Shown: piece after piece, positions 15,537-22,268 of the stretch
Layout of the letters: every line of letters starts with the position of its first letter
Numbering within the stretch: the stretch's first letter is position 1
Assembly: GCF_000003815.2 (NCBI RefSeq)
Contig: NC_049992.1
Location: 4,145,246 to 4,209,245, forward strand
Direction: 5' to 3'
Source of the DNA: Branchiostoma floridae
Taxonomy: Eukaryota; Chordata; Leptocardii; Amphioxiformes; Branchiostomatidae
Length of the DNA: 64,000 nucleotides
Position numbers and translations under genes: made by a program
Notes under the pieces: generated by a model
Told to the model about the DNA's origin: nothing
Databases searched by the model: none
Seen by the model: the letters and a program-made list of their open reading frames with translations, nothing else

Positions 15537-18500
15537 GACACACACACACACGAACACAGATAGACACGCAGACACACACAGACACACTCACACACACACA
15601 GACACACAGACACACAGACACACACACAGCTTCTTCCTGTCCAACAGGCTCAGGCTGCCAGACTGGAACAACACCAAGGCCTGGTTCAGGTAAAGGTGGT
15701 ATCTCAATGCACTTGGGCCACCGCTGCGGCACTGCTGGGTTCGTTCTCTGCGGCGCTGTTTTGTTCTTTTCTCAATTTTTAATCATGTGGATATCGCATA
15801 ATACGTAAAAGTATGACTTAGAAGACAAGAAAATACACAAATCGTAAGAAAATTCGTTCTTTATCTCTGAAATTCCGGGAGTCATTTACGAACCCCGCAG
15901 TGCCGCACCGGTGCCCCAAGAGCAGTGAGAGTCCACCTTTAGGCTACACTGATTTGGTTTCTAGATTATCAAATTTTAAAAAATACTGTTGAACTGGTGA
16001 ATCTGAGTGGAAAAGTCTGTAGTTTGGTAACTGGGAGTAAATACAGGCATGCAATGTGTTCAATTTTTCTCCAGATCATTTGTTTACATAATGTCCACTT
16101 GCTATAGAATAGACTAAGTTCCAAGAACCAACCTTAACCCTTAACCCTTAAACTGCCAAACCCAGACACATACGGCACACCTATACATGTCCTGTGTGCT
16201 GTGCCCGGATATATCCGGGTTAGCGTATTCTCCCGAAGTAGCAGCTCTGCGCGCGTGTAGCATAGGAACCCAGGAAGTTAGAGACTTCGGGGGGTCCTTT
16301 TTGGAGGTCAGGGGCCAACACTGGCACTGATAGCTTTTTATAGGACTGAAACTCTGGCAGTTTAAGGGTTAAGAAACAAATTAATGTGGCAAAATTGTGT
16401 CCAGATCCCAGATTATAGTTAATCCTATTTCATGACATTTGTTCCTTTTCCAGCAAAAATTTCTTGGGCATAGAAATCCTGAATGCGCTGAAGCAGAGGG
16501 TCTCCAAACTTGAGATTCAAGTATTCAGCCTGAAGACTCTGTACTATGTGGTAAGCCTAATCTATTTTAGTCTTGTCCTCTTGCTAAATGTTTACTAAAA
16601 AAATGTATGAAAACCAAGGAAATAATTTGTTCTGTGGCCTTAAAGTACTTTTCCATACAAATGTTACTCACTCACTCACTCACTATCCATGGCTTGATTA
16701 TACTGCTGCTGGAGTCCCTGATGCAGGGGTAGGCAGCAGTCGGCTAGTCTTCACACTGCGCTTCCATGCAGTTCTGTCCAGTGGGTCGACCCCTGTGAGA
16801 CCGCACGCCTTCATGTCCTTCCTAACACACTCCATCCAAGTTTTTCTCGGTCTGCCACGACCCCTATTGCCTGACGTTTTCAGTAAATGTAAGTCTCCCA
16901 TATGGTTAGTGAGTGAAGATATGTTTCCCTCCCCAGGCATACCTGATCTTCTCCATCCTGGGAACGGTGTTCTACGGCTACTTCTTCTGTTTCCACCTCA
17001 TCCACATCGCCGTGAAGAACCAGCTACTCATCAGGGTCATTTCCTCAGTCACTCTCAACGGTAAGGCTGTTTGTTTGTTTGTTTGTTTATTTTTGTTTGT
17101 TTCTTAATTAGAATACCCTGAAGGTGCTTTTTTTGTTACTCTAATGCTTGTTTTTTTTTTTTAATCTAATGCTACATGTAAATTGATACTTAATGTTACC
17201 CGGGCACACTCAACAGTTAGGCTATTTTGGGTTTGTTAAAGGAGTTGTTTGTTTTGTTTTGTTTTGTTTATTAACTGGTCCAGGAGTACAATGTATACTG
17301 AAGGTGCCTTCTCAATGTCACCTCAATGTTTTTGTTGTTGTTTGATACTTTGTTACTTTACTTTATAGGCTCTGTATTTGCATGCATGTACTTTGTGTAT
17401 GTGTTGTAGTGAGTGGGCGCATGTGTGTGGTTTAGCTGTGTGTGACTGTGTGTTTGTGCGTGTGCATGTGTTTGTATGTCTGTGTCTTACTACACTTTAA
17501 CTGTTTAAGTCGGACTTTGAGTATGTCTAAAGTCTTCAAATTTATTGCTGTGTATGTAAGGTGGGTATAGCTGAGTGTGCGTGTTAAAGCTTTGTGTAAT
17601 ATTCTACAGGGAGGTCACTGCTGTGGGTGTGTGTTCTGGCCATCATCTTCATCTACATCTATGCTGTGATCGGGTTTGCCTTCTTCAGAGGTCACTTCAA
17701 CGAGGAGAAGGGTCAGTTCTGCGAGTCCCTCGGACAGTGCTTCGTGTCCACCATGCGTTATGGACTCATGGAGAATCTTCATAAGGTAACTTACATAATT
17801 GTGCATGGACATTTTAACTTTAGAAGAATAGAAGGCTTTATTGAACATTGTTGAGCTGTCAGATTGAAGAAAATCTGTTTTATTCAGAGTACAGAGAATT
17901 CTGTTTTATTCTGTTGTTGTTATTTGTGACTAAGAGCAAAGCATATAGCTAAAGGTTCCCCAACTAAGAGCTACTCCAGTGACAAAGACACAAAAATTAT
18001 CATCATAATGATAAATTTGATTACAGCATTTTGAGCCCAAGTCTACAAAACTTAAATTTGTACATATTAGGTTTTACATGCATTTACTATAATTCTGTAA
18101 GCCCTGCCCTGAAAAGAAAAGATCTGTGTCAAGTCCCAATTTGATATGACCTTGTTACATTCATGTTAAGAATAATTTTTAGGACTTTGAACATAAAATG
18201 CTCTTCAAAACCAGGTTGTAAGACAGTTTAGATGCACCTTGCAATTCTATTCAGCCCGTCCATGGAAAAAACAAAACATTAAAGATACCATTCTTTAAGT
18301 CCCTTTTGTGACGACCTTGTACTCGTTCTATCCCTAGCCCCTGATCCCGCCATCTTGGGTAACCTTTGAGGACTATGCCATCAAACTGCTCTGGGACCTG
18401 ACCTTCTGGGTCATAGTCACCACGATCGGCCTCCGCATTGTCTTTGGCATGATCGTGGACGCCTTTGTGGCCCTTAGGAACAAAAAGGTACGCAATTTCG

Positions 18501-21500
18501 CCTAATTTTGCTCCCCTTTTTCTCTCTCGTGTCGCTCTCCTATTAGGCGATCCTGCCTCCGCCGGGGGTAACGTTCGCTTCGTACGCGCTCAGACTGTTC
18601 TGGTACATGGCCTTCTGGGTAACCCTGATCATGGTCGGACTACGACTCATCTTTGGGATAGTTGTGGGGGGATTCGTCTCCTTGCGGAACAAGAAGGTAA
18701 GGCCACACCAATTTAATTTGTTGGTTCACGGATTTAAAAAAAGATATGCTCAACTGAAAACAAATCCCGAGGACCTGGTGTATAGTACCTTGGAGCACTC
18801 AGATTTATAGAGTGGACATGGTCATTTTCAAATTTTCCTCACCGCCCATTGCATTTATGATTGCTATATTTTCAGTTTTAAAAAAATCTGTGAACCAACA
18901 AATTAAACTGGTGTGGCCTAATCTAAAAAATAATGGGTGATTGGTGATAAAAGCAGCCTGACCTGTCTTGAGTTCTAGCAAATTGGCATAATCATTATCT
19001 CTTATAATTACTTGTCTAGTAATGTTATAATGTCAGATAACTGGAATCATGATGATTGTAATACCTTAAGCTTGCAAATAGGCAGATTGCTCTAACGTCC
19101 TTAAGTAAACTGGAATTGTTTGGTTCTGAAGTTAAGTTTGTTTTGTTTTACATTTTTTTTCCAGTGGCAAGCTGATTTCGACATGGCCAACATTTGTTTC
19201 ATCTGCGGAAGGACAAACTACGACTTCGAGCGATTTGGGAAGGTAGAGAAGTATTTTGGTTGCTGCAACATTATTCTTTATATTCATACGTGTTTGGTAT
19301 ACAACCATTGTTATGTATACAGCTACAGTTTGGCTCATTGTTGACATACTACTTTTCTACAATCCTTGTTTAGAACACTGGACACCTTAAGCTACACACT
19401 AGATATTTACTATAAGGAAATGTTGTTTTACTCTTAAATCAATCAGCACTTTTAAGGTGGTCGTATTTAATCTTTGAGAGTAAGATATTCTACATTATGA
19501 ATGAAAAGAGCATAGCTCTTTCTCCATACAATGGCCTTGACACCACATTTGCATGTACAGTTCATTGTACCAGGGAAATCTTTTTGACAAGCACAATGAA
19601 CAGAACAATGGACCTGTCCTAGGGTCACTGCGAACTCACAGCTTCTAGTTCCAGAGGCAGGGTGGAAAACTACTTGACTATGCACGCTGCAGGAAATTGC
19701 CAATTAGAAATGTTTGAATGTGTCTTTGAGGACATCTACATGTGAAGACTCATAGTGCAATGATCAAAATCCTTTCTGTACAGGGTTTCCGTCGGCACGT
19801 GAAGAATGAACACAACATGTGGTCCTACCTGTTCTTCTTCATTCACCTGGACGAGACTAACGAGACCCAGTACACCGCCATAGAGTTCCATGTCGCTAAA
19901 CTGGTAATTAGTTAATGTCACCCCTTTCTGTTTATAATATTTATGTTGCAATTAGCCCTCGGGCAAGAACTTGCAACTAAACTTTCAGATGATACTCACA
20001 CTGCCACTCCCTTAAGGAGACCAGTGGCCCAGTGTGCACACCGCCATTAAGTTCCACATAGCTAAACTGGTAAAACTGAATGATCATAATAGATGTCACC
20101 CCTTTTTCTTGATGACACTCACACTGCCCCTTAAGGAGATCTACATTTGCAGTAATAAATGATTGACTGTATGTCACCCCTTGTTCCCACTGAATTTCCT
20201 AGCTCTTTATTTCTTGCATGTTGGTTTGGCGTTGTTACGGGGTGAAATGCCATCTGTATCTAACTAGTCTGTAAAACTGCCCTTTGGCGTACCACACTTT
20301 GCAGGCATGCGGTGTGGCAGCAGCTCAGGTAATATTACACTCAACAACCTGTCACACCTAACATTTTCACATCTGACTACAAACATTGTTTCTAGTGAGG
20401 ATGTGCTTACTGTACTTGATGGCAACAAATTCCACTCAGTGATTGTTCTAGGAATGAACAAGTATTTGAACACATCAAACCTTGGTTAAAAACTTTGATA
20501 CTGGAAGGCATGACTGTTTCTTGTTCTATAATCAATCCTTTTAATACACTTGCTGATTGACCAAGTTTGTTGTTACAGATGAAGAATGAAGCGTATGAGT
20601 TCTTTCCCGTGAATCGCGCCCTGAGTCTGGACAACAAGAAGGACGCGTACGACTCCAAACTGGACAACCTGGTGCTGCAGGTGGACCAGCTGGTCAAGAG
20701 GCAGAAGGAGGAGGTCGGTGTCTAAATGGTTGTCATGGTTATGATAAAACTAAGTCTTACGTAATTTTTCTTCCGAAAAAAATTCATTTGTAAATTTGTA
20801 GTTTGTAAAATAAATGATTCATTATAATTATTTTGGCAATTAATGCAAAAATGTCTTTGATTGTGGTATCTTATAAGGCCCTATGGACTGGAGGACTTTG
20901 TTGCAAAAAGAACAATCGTTTTTCCTCCCTGTCTTTCCTCCCCTTTATCAATCCATCCTTTGTTTTACATCCATCCATCCATCCATCTTTCCATCCATCC
21001 TACATCGATCGTGTTTTGGGAGAGCATTGCTGTTCCAGATCTCTTTTACTTCAGTTTTTTGTCAAGAAAACCGACACTGTTCCCTGTCAAAGAAGATTCA
21101 TATTGCTTGTTTAGAAGACATTGTTCCCTGTCAAGAATTTTGTCAAGAAGACACTGTTTCCTGTCAAGATGACACTGTTTCCTATCAAGAAGACATTGTT
21201 TTGTGAAAAAGACATTGTTTCCTGAATCTTTGTTCATTTATATAAAGTTGCAGATTCTACATGGTAGATTTAAACCTTCTAAGAGAGCAGTCAAGTCTCT
21301 TGTAGAGAACACTTTTTGTGAAGAAGACACTGTTCACTATCAAGAAGACATTTCTTTGTCAAGAGGACACTGTTTGCTGTCAAGGAGACATTGTCCTTAA
21401 GATGCTTTTCCCTCTTTCTTAAGACATTATTTCTGTTTTCTTGCAGGATGCCCAGAAGCGTCGCCATGAGGAGAAGATGAAGCAACGTGAGTGGGAAGAG

Positions 21501-21578
21501 AAGCATCGGGCGGACTCCGCCCACACCCCGGCACTCACCGTCAAGTCCAGCACCTCCGGAGAAGACACGGCGTTTTAG
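1..21578 (+). CDS. IP3R/RyR-superfamily Ca2+-release channel-like gene, C-terminal part (5' end outside window)
   Basis: Multi-exon gene, 30 exons placed by GT-AG sites: 1-90, 1036-1107, 1399-1528, 2202-2340, 2841-2916, 3382-3458, 3827-3983, 4738-4835, 5862-5961, 6652-6850, 7280-7416, 7821-7955, 8450-8599, 9531-9632, 10088-10168, 11295-11360, 12336-12444, 13103-13221, 13777-13946, 14347-14439, 15220-15423, 16454-16550, 16937-17060, 17610-17785, 18338-18487 or 18547-18696, 19165-19242, 19784-19903, 20579-20713, 21447-21578. Every junction keeps phase, giving about 1,171 aa to the stop. Landmarks shared with IP3 receptors: SSVTLNGRS before S5, CESLGQC in the pore loop, VFGMIVDAF at the end of S6, CFICG and KNEHNMWSYL in the linker, FFPVNRALSL after it. 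Family knowledge: tetrameric ER Ca2+-release channel. The IP3-binding core lies upstream of the window, so ligand gating cannot be judged. The missing selectivity filter makes it a divergent member rather than a plain ITPR orthologue. Confidence 0.9.
370..960 (-). mobile_element. LINE relic, 3' end
   Basis: On the minus strand 840-945 reads NPWVNTRRSSRTLSQFKRLY and is followed by a long AT-rich stretch down to ttatttatttatcc at about 380. The layout resembles the tail of a non-LTR retrotransposon ORF2 with its 3' UTR. The family is not identified. Confidence 0.45.
1968..2160 (+). mobile_element. LINE 3'-end fragment (family with copy at 37.1 kb)
   Basis: Reads [20 protein letters not shown] then TSIR, the form of a LINE ORF2 C-terminus, followed by a 3' UTR ending ttgcaattagccctcgggca and acttgcaaataaac. 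A near-identical copy lies at 37,090-37,275, and the UTR tail alone recurs at about 19,948-19,985. Confidence 0.7.
2345..2470 (+). repeat. Dispersed repeat with TCAC microsatellite edge
   Basis: Starts with (tcac)n and contains gttccccgtcttgcaagtat and gtgatctccagctgtct. The reverse complement occurs at about 6,400-6,575, where the microsatellite edge has grown. Confidence 0.6.
5112..5520. mobile_element. Long inverted-repeat (hairpin) element with internal gap
   Basis: The left arm from 5,112 (attatggaattgctcaact...) to 5,249 is matched in reverse complement by 5,376-5,520. The arms are about 140 bp and near-identical, with the centre hidden by a 100-base gap. The word tttccaaattctt occurs on both sides. 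A related single arm is at 62,449-62,541. Lies in an intron of the channel gene. Confidence 0.75.
5250..5349. other. Assembly gap (100 N)
   Basis: Run of N at the centre of the hairpin element, probably a sequencing stop or unresolved palindrome centre. Confidence 0.99.
5862..7955 (+). CDS. IP3R-like gene: charged coupling-domain linker exons
   Basis: Exons 5862-5961, 6652-6850, 7280-7416 and 7821-7955. The first encodes a Lys/Glu-rich helix (AQHKAEMQKAMEMEKAL). The second is a basic, Ser-rich, probably disordered stretch (RGRARIKTGKKRSQSSKSKK). The third is low-complexity acidic. The fourth returns to an ordered acidic helix (IELVLRVLGMMCDAQHTKLQ) leading into the RIH-associated segment. 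The disordered part has many Ser next to basic residues, so it could be a kinase target region. That is only inference. Confidence 0.7.
6400..6574 (-). repeat. Dispersed repeat copy with expanded (GTGA)n
   Basis: Inverted copy of the 2,345-2,470 repeat followed by about 16 units of gtga at 6,507-6,574. Confidence 0.7.
8450..12444 (+). CDS. IP3R-like gene: RIH-associated region
   Basis: Exons 8450-8599, 9531-9632, 10088-10168, 11295-11360 and 12336-12444, all phase 0 except the end of the last. The order FNLVAETTLYLQ, then NQAIIFDTKAIDYINFIL, then LKTSIGNLLKVIIEE matches the IP3R segment that runs from the CETLQFL helix to the LLLAIMESR helix (RIH-associated domain, common to IP3R and RyR). 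A 444-base gap (10,649-11,092) falls in the intron between the third and fourth exons. Reading stays in frame without it, but a small extra exon in the gap cannot be excluded. Confidence 0.8.
8651..9311 (+). repeat. Four decaying tandem copies of the 8450-8599 exon's 3' part
   Basis: Copies at about 8651-8768, 8809-8928, 8978-9099 and 9259-9311 repeat the codons from FNLVAETTLYLQ to FNTLFNLAV plus the following donor (gttagt) and the start of the intron. The first two keep the reading frame inside. The third has an indel and the fourth is cut short. Each copy lacks the first 12 or so codons. The nearest upstream AG would join in phase 1, whereas the preceding exon ends in phase 0, so they look unusable as alternative exons. 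Confidence 0.8.
9840..10030 (-). mobile_element. SINE-like copy, degenerate
   Basis: Shares tagtgctcgatgctaagtag and gtctttggtatgactc with the clearer SINE at 11,520-11,815. The tRNA-like head is decayed. Confidence 0.5.
10252..10467. mobile_element. Hairpin MITE
   Basis: Arms of about 95 bp: aacgcttgtgctcctttatc...caggatattgcagtttgaaa in inverted orientation around about 10,360. Half-copies sharing ggataaaggtgaactattgt lie at 11,968-12,030 and 12,226-12,285. Confidence 0.7.
10649..11092. other. Assembly gap (444 N)
   Basis: Run of N in an intron of the channel gene. Sequence next to it (11,097-11,140) resembles the reverse complement of 5,020-5,056. Confidence 0.99.
11520..11815 (-). mobile_element. 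tRNA-derived SINE
   Basis: On the minus strand it starts ggtgcaatggccgagtgggt (A-box-like) and continues with gagttcgatccccggc (B box GTTCGATCC), then a non-tRNA body with accaaagactc. Confidence 0.75.
12480..12817. mobile_element. hAT-like MITE, copy 1
   Basis: Inverted termini CAGGGCTCGAAATAC / gtatttcgagccctg with inner words acctgcac in both orientations. Same family as 54,859-55,238. Lies in the intron after exon 12336-12444. Confidence 0.8.
12826..13070 (+). repeat. Dispersed repeat, unclassified
   Basis: Contains ggataggacattcaatggag, gagagccataccgcaagcac and a conserved tail. A second copy, same orientation, is at about 49,690-49,810 (ggataggacgttaaatggag, gagagccataccccgggcac). Confidence 0.6.
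13103..13946 (+). CDS. IP3R-like gene: pre-transmembrane linker
   Basis: Exons 13103-13221 and 13777-13946 (joined in phase 0, second ends phase 2). They encode WAFFESNTLSVEIIKDNEI, then LKWSVDRSSPSNKIRDFIDW and NYQAWVRSHGLAAFFIARE. These align in order with the IP3R stretch between the RIH-associated domain and S1, in which Ser-Lys-Ile-x-Asp-Phe and an Asn-x-Gln-x-W motif are followed by the first membrane helix. Confidence 0.85.
14347..16550 (+). CDS. IP3R-like gene: first transmembrane helices
   Basis: Exon 14347-14439 carries a hydrophobic helix (AIIFLTLVINIFML) equivalent to S1. Exon 15220-15423 carries a luminal-type stretch with Cys and an N-x-T sequon (NAT), followed by a long hydrophobic span (LGGIHNLLSFCLMISFFL). 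Exon 16454-16550 encodes an amphipathic helix (LKQRVSKLEIQVFSLKTLYY) leading into the next span. The S1-S4 region is shorter than in vertebrate IP3 receptors, and I cannot clearly see a separate S2, so the exact topology is uncertain. Confidence 0.75.
14930..15112 (-). mobile_element. LINE ORF2 C-terminal fragment
   Basis: The minus strand reads GVRPRGRPRRTWTSDLKDW then TLAEDRKGWKTYVDGCA, the typical GRPRxxW...DRxxW tail of non-LTR retrotransposon reverse transcriptases. Open throughout and truncated at its 5' end. Confidence 0.75.
15444..15628 (+). repeat. (CA)n microsatellite
   Basis: About 185 bp of CA with interspersed GA/CG interruptions, placed between exon 15220-15423 and a copy of that exon's tail. 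Confidence 0.95.
15629..15691 (+). repeat. Duplicate of the 3' end of exon 15220-15423 with donor
   Basis: 63 bp matching 15,361-15,423 with a single visible difference (gactgg for gacggg), followed by gtaaag. The CA repeat lies between the two copies. No acceptor precedes it. Confidence 0.85.
15692..15940. mobile_element. MITE with about 50-bp inverted termini
   Basis: Left end aaaggtggtatctcaatgca, right end ends gagagtccaccttt. Inner words cttgggccaccgctgcggca and tgccgcaccggtgccccaag pair. A half-copy is at about 7,080-7,120. Confidence 0.75.
16145..16368. mobile_element. piggyBac-like MITE
   Basis: Termini CCCTTAAACTGCCA and TGGCAGTTTAAGGG are perfect inverted repeats, flanked by TTAA at 16,141-16,144 and 16,369-16,372. 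TTAA duplication and CCC ends are the hallmark of piggyBac elements. 224 bp, non-coding. Confidence 0.88.
16690..16900 (-). mobile_element. LINE ORF2 C-terminal fragment
   Basis: The minus strand reads GNRGRGRPRKTWMECVRKDM then LDRTAWKRSVKTSRLLPTPA, a reverse-transcriptase C-terminus. The plus-strand 5' edge carries (tcac)n. Different family from 14,930. Confidence 0.8.
16937..17785 (+). CDS. IP3R-like gene: S4-S5 linker, S5 and pore loop lacking the usual filter
   Basis: Exon 16937-17060 encodes a hydrophobic helix and the linker LLIRVISSVTLNG. Exon 17610-17785 encodes S5 (CVLAIIFIYIYAVIGFAFF), a very short luminal turret (RGHFNEEKGQF) and the pore helix CESLGQCFVSTMRYGL. In IP3 receptors the equivalent Gly-Leu is followed by a GGGVGD-type filter. 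Here the exon continues MENLHK and ends at a good donor (gtaact), and the next exon starts with Pro. No GGGVGD-coding stretch is visible in the 552-bp intron that follows. Confidence 0.85.
18338..18487 (+). CDS. IP3R-like gene: S6 exon, version A
   Basis: 150 nt, phase 0 on both sides, acceptor tccctag and donor gtacgc. Encodes FEDYAIKLLWDLTFWVIVTT then LRIVFGMIVDAFVALRNKK. The IVDAF motif corresponds to the IIDTF/IIDAF cytosolic gate end of S6 in IP3R/RyR, so this copy keeps the conserved Asp. It is separated by only 59 nt from version B. Confidence 0.9.
18547..18696 (+). CDS. IP3R-like gene: S6 exon, version B (alternative)
   Basis: 150 nt, phase 0 on both sides, acceptor ctattag after a pyrimidine-rich tract, donor gtaagg. 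Encodes FASYALRLFWYMAFWVTLIM then LRLIFGIVVGGFVSLRNKK. It is colinear with version A and 25 of 50 residues are identical. The gate Asp is replaced by Gly (VVGGF against IVDAF). Including both exons would put two S6 helices in a row and reverse the topology of the tail, so use of one or the other is the likely arrangement. Confidence 0.88.
18701..18918. mobile_element. Harbinger-like MITE abutting the S6-B splice donor
   Basis: 218-bp element with inverted termini of about 37 bp (starts ggccacaccaatttaattt, ends with its near-exact reverse complement). It is flanked by taa on both sides (18,698-18,700 and 18,919-18,921), which fits a PIF/Harbinger-type 3-bp target duplication. The left taa is also bases +2 to +4 of the donor of the S6-B exon, so the insertion sits directly in the splice site and leaves a consensus gtaagg. 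Confidence 0.85.
19165..19903 (+). CDS. IP3R-like gene: linker zinc-finger domain
   Basis: Exons 19165-19242 and 19784-19903, phase 0 throughout. They encode ANICFICGRTNYDFERFGK then FRRHVKNEHNMWSYLFFFIH. The C-x2-C and H-x4-H spacing is the zinc-binding linker that couples S6 to the cytosolic C-terminus in IP3R and RyR. All four ligands are present, and the EHNMW motif is IP3R-like rather than RyR-like. Confidence 0.9.
19550..19690 (-). mobile_element. SINE-like copy
   Basis: Shares ttcattgtaccagggaaatc, caagcacaatgaacag and actcacagcttctagttcca with the SINE at 28,450-28,645. Truncated. Confidence 0.55.
20033..20069 (+). repeat. Partial copy of the 3' end of exon 19784-19903
   Basis: A diverged copy of the last dozen codons (CACACCGCCATT... 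to GCTAAACTG) with the following gta donor and the intron words atgtcacccc. It lies 130 bp downstream of the original, inside the next intron. There is no convincing acceptor. Confidence 0.6.
20340..20480 (-). mobile_element. LINE ORF2 C-terminal fragment
   Basis: The minus strand reads YLFIPRTITEWNLLPSSTVS then TSSLETMF, the usual end of LINE reverse transcriptases (S/FIPRxxxEWNxLP). Lies in the intron before exon 20579. Confidence 0.7.
20579..21578 (+). CDS. IP3R-like gene: C-terminal tail and stop
   Basis: Exons 20579-20713 and 21447-21578 (TAG at 21,576). They encode NEAYEFFPVNRALSL, then a heptad-like stretch LDNLVLQVDQLVKRQKEE followed by RRHEEKMKQREWEEKHRADS, probably the C-terminal coiled coil that helps tetramerisation in IP3 receptors. 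The last residues (VKSSTSGEDTAF) are Ser/Thr-rich and end in a hydrophobic residue. Confidence 0.85.
20960..21400 (+). repeat. (CATC)n tract and diverged 20-bp minisatellite
   Basis: 20,965-21,001 is (ccat)n. 21,056-21,400 holds about a dozen irregular units of tcaagaagacactgtttcct type. All reading frames across it are by-products of the repeat. Confidence 0.75.
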
Positions 21579-21635
21579 GCCTCACCAGTTTAAGAGGGCG
21601 CTGTTCCATTTTTTCTTAAGACGTTTATTTCTGTG

Positions 21636-21962
21636 ATAAGCACCGGGCAGACTCCGACCACACCCCGGAACTCAACGTCAAGTCCAGCACCTCCGGAGAG
21701 GACACTGCATTTTACTTTGTCTGAAATAGAATTCAAATTTCTTGTTGCTGTCAGGTTGTTCATAATGTTGAATATGCGACCCTTAAACTGTGGTCTAGTA
21801 ATCTTCTTTTAGTAGTAGTTTTATTTGTAGGACTGTAGTTGAGACACTATGGAGAGATTGAAAGTATATATTATGTGGGAAGAGAAGCACCCGGCAGACT
21901 CCGTCCACACCCCGGCACTCACCGTCAAGTCCAGCACATCTGAGGAGGACACGGCATTTTAG
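21636..21962 (+). repeat. Two extra copies of the terminal coding segment
   Basis: The final 25-28 codons of the channel gene recur at about 21,641-21,724 (reads HRADSDHTPELNVKSSTSGE and ends ...TAFYFV then TGA) and 21,873-21,963 (reads WEEKHPADSVHTPALTVKSS and ends ...TAF then TAG). The first copy follows a shortened copy of the upstream intron end and an AG at 21,639-21,640. Joined to the exon ending at 20,713 it would be in phase 0, so it could act as an alternative last exon. Confidence 0.7.
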
Positions 21963-22096
21963 GCATCACCAGTTCGAAGTTCAAATTTCTTGTTGCTTTC
22001 AGGTTGTTCATATTCCATATTAAGTCTTTCTTTCTTTCTTCCATTAGTGCCCACGATCATTATGTTAATCATTATGGCACAGTCTTTATTTAATGT

Positions 22097-22268
22097 TATA
22101 TCCAAGGGACGGCCCTAGCCGAAACTAGGTACCCATTTTCACCTGAGTCAAGTGAGGAAGCCGTGTAAAGTGCCTTTCCCAAGGGCACAAGATCGGTGGC
22201 ACAGTGGGATTCAAACTCAGGACCTGTTGTGCCTGAGCCCAATGCGCTGCCAATTGCGCCACGCGATC
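22097..22268 (-). mobile_element. tRNA-derived SINE
   Basis: The minus strand starts agatcgcgtggcgcaattgg (A box) and continues with tgagtttgaatcccactgtg (B box GTTTGAATCC), then a body with ggcactttacacggcttcct. Confidence 0.8.

Noticed and set aside
15095-15732. Long open frames on both strands across 15.1-15.7 kb
   Set aside because: They come from the (CA)n tract, which has no stops, joined to pieces of a true exon and a LINE fragment.
16137-16152. Telomere-like TTAACCC repeats
   Set aside because: Only two units, fully explained by the TTAA target duplication and CCCTTAA end of a piggyBac-like MITE.
20833-21400. Overlapping plus-strand open frames with CFLSR- or CQED-type repeats
   Set aside because: By-products of the diverged 20-bp minisatellite and the (CATC)n tract in an intron.
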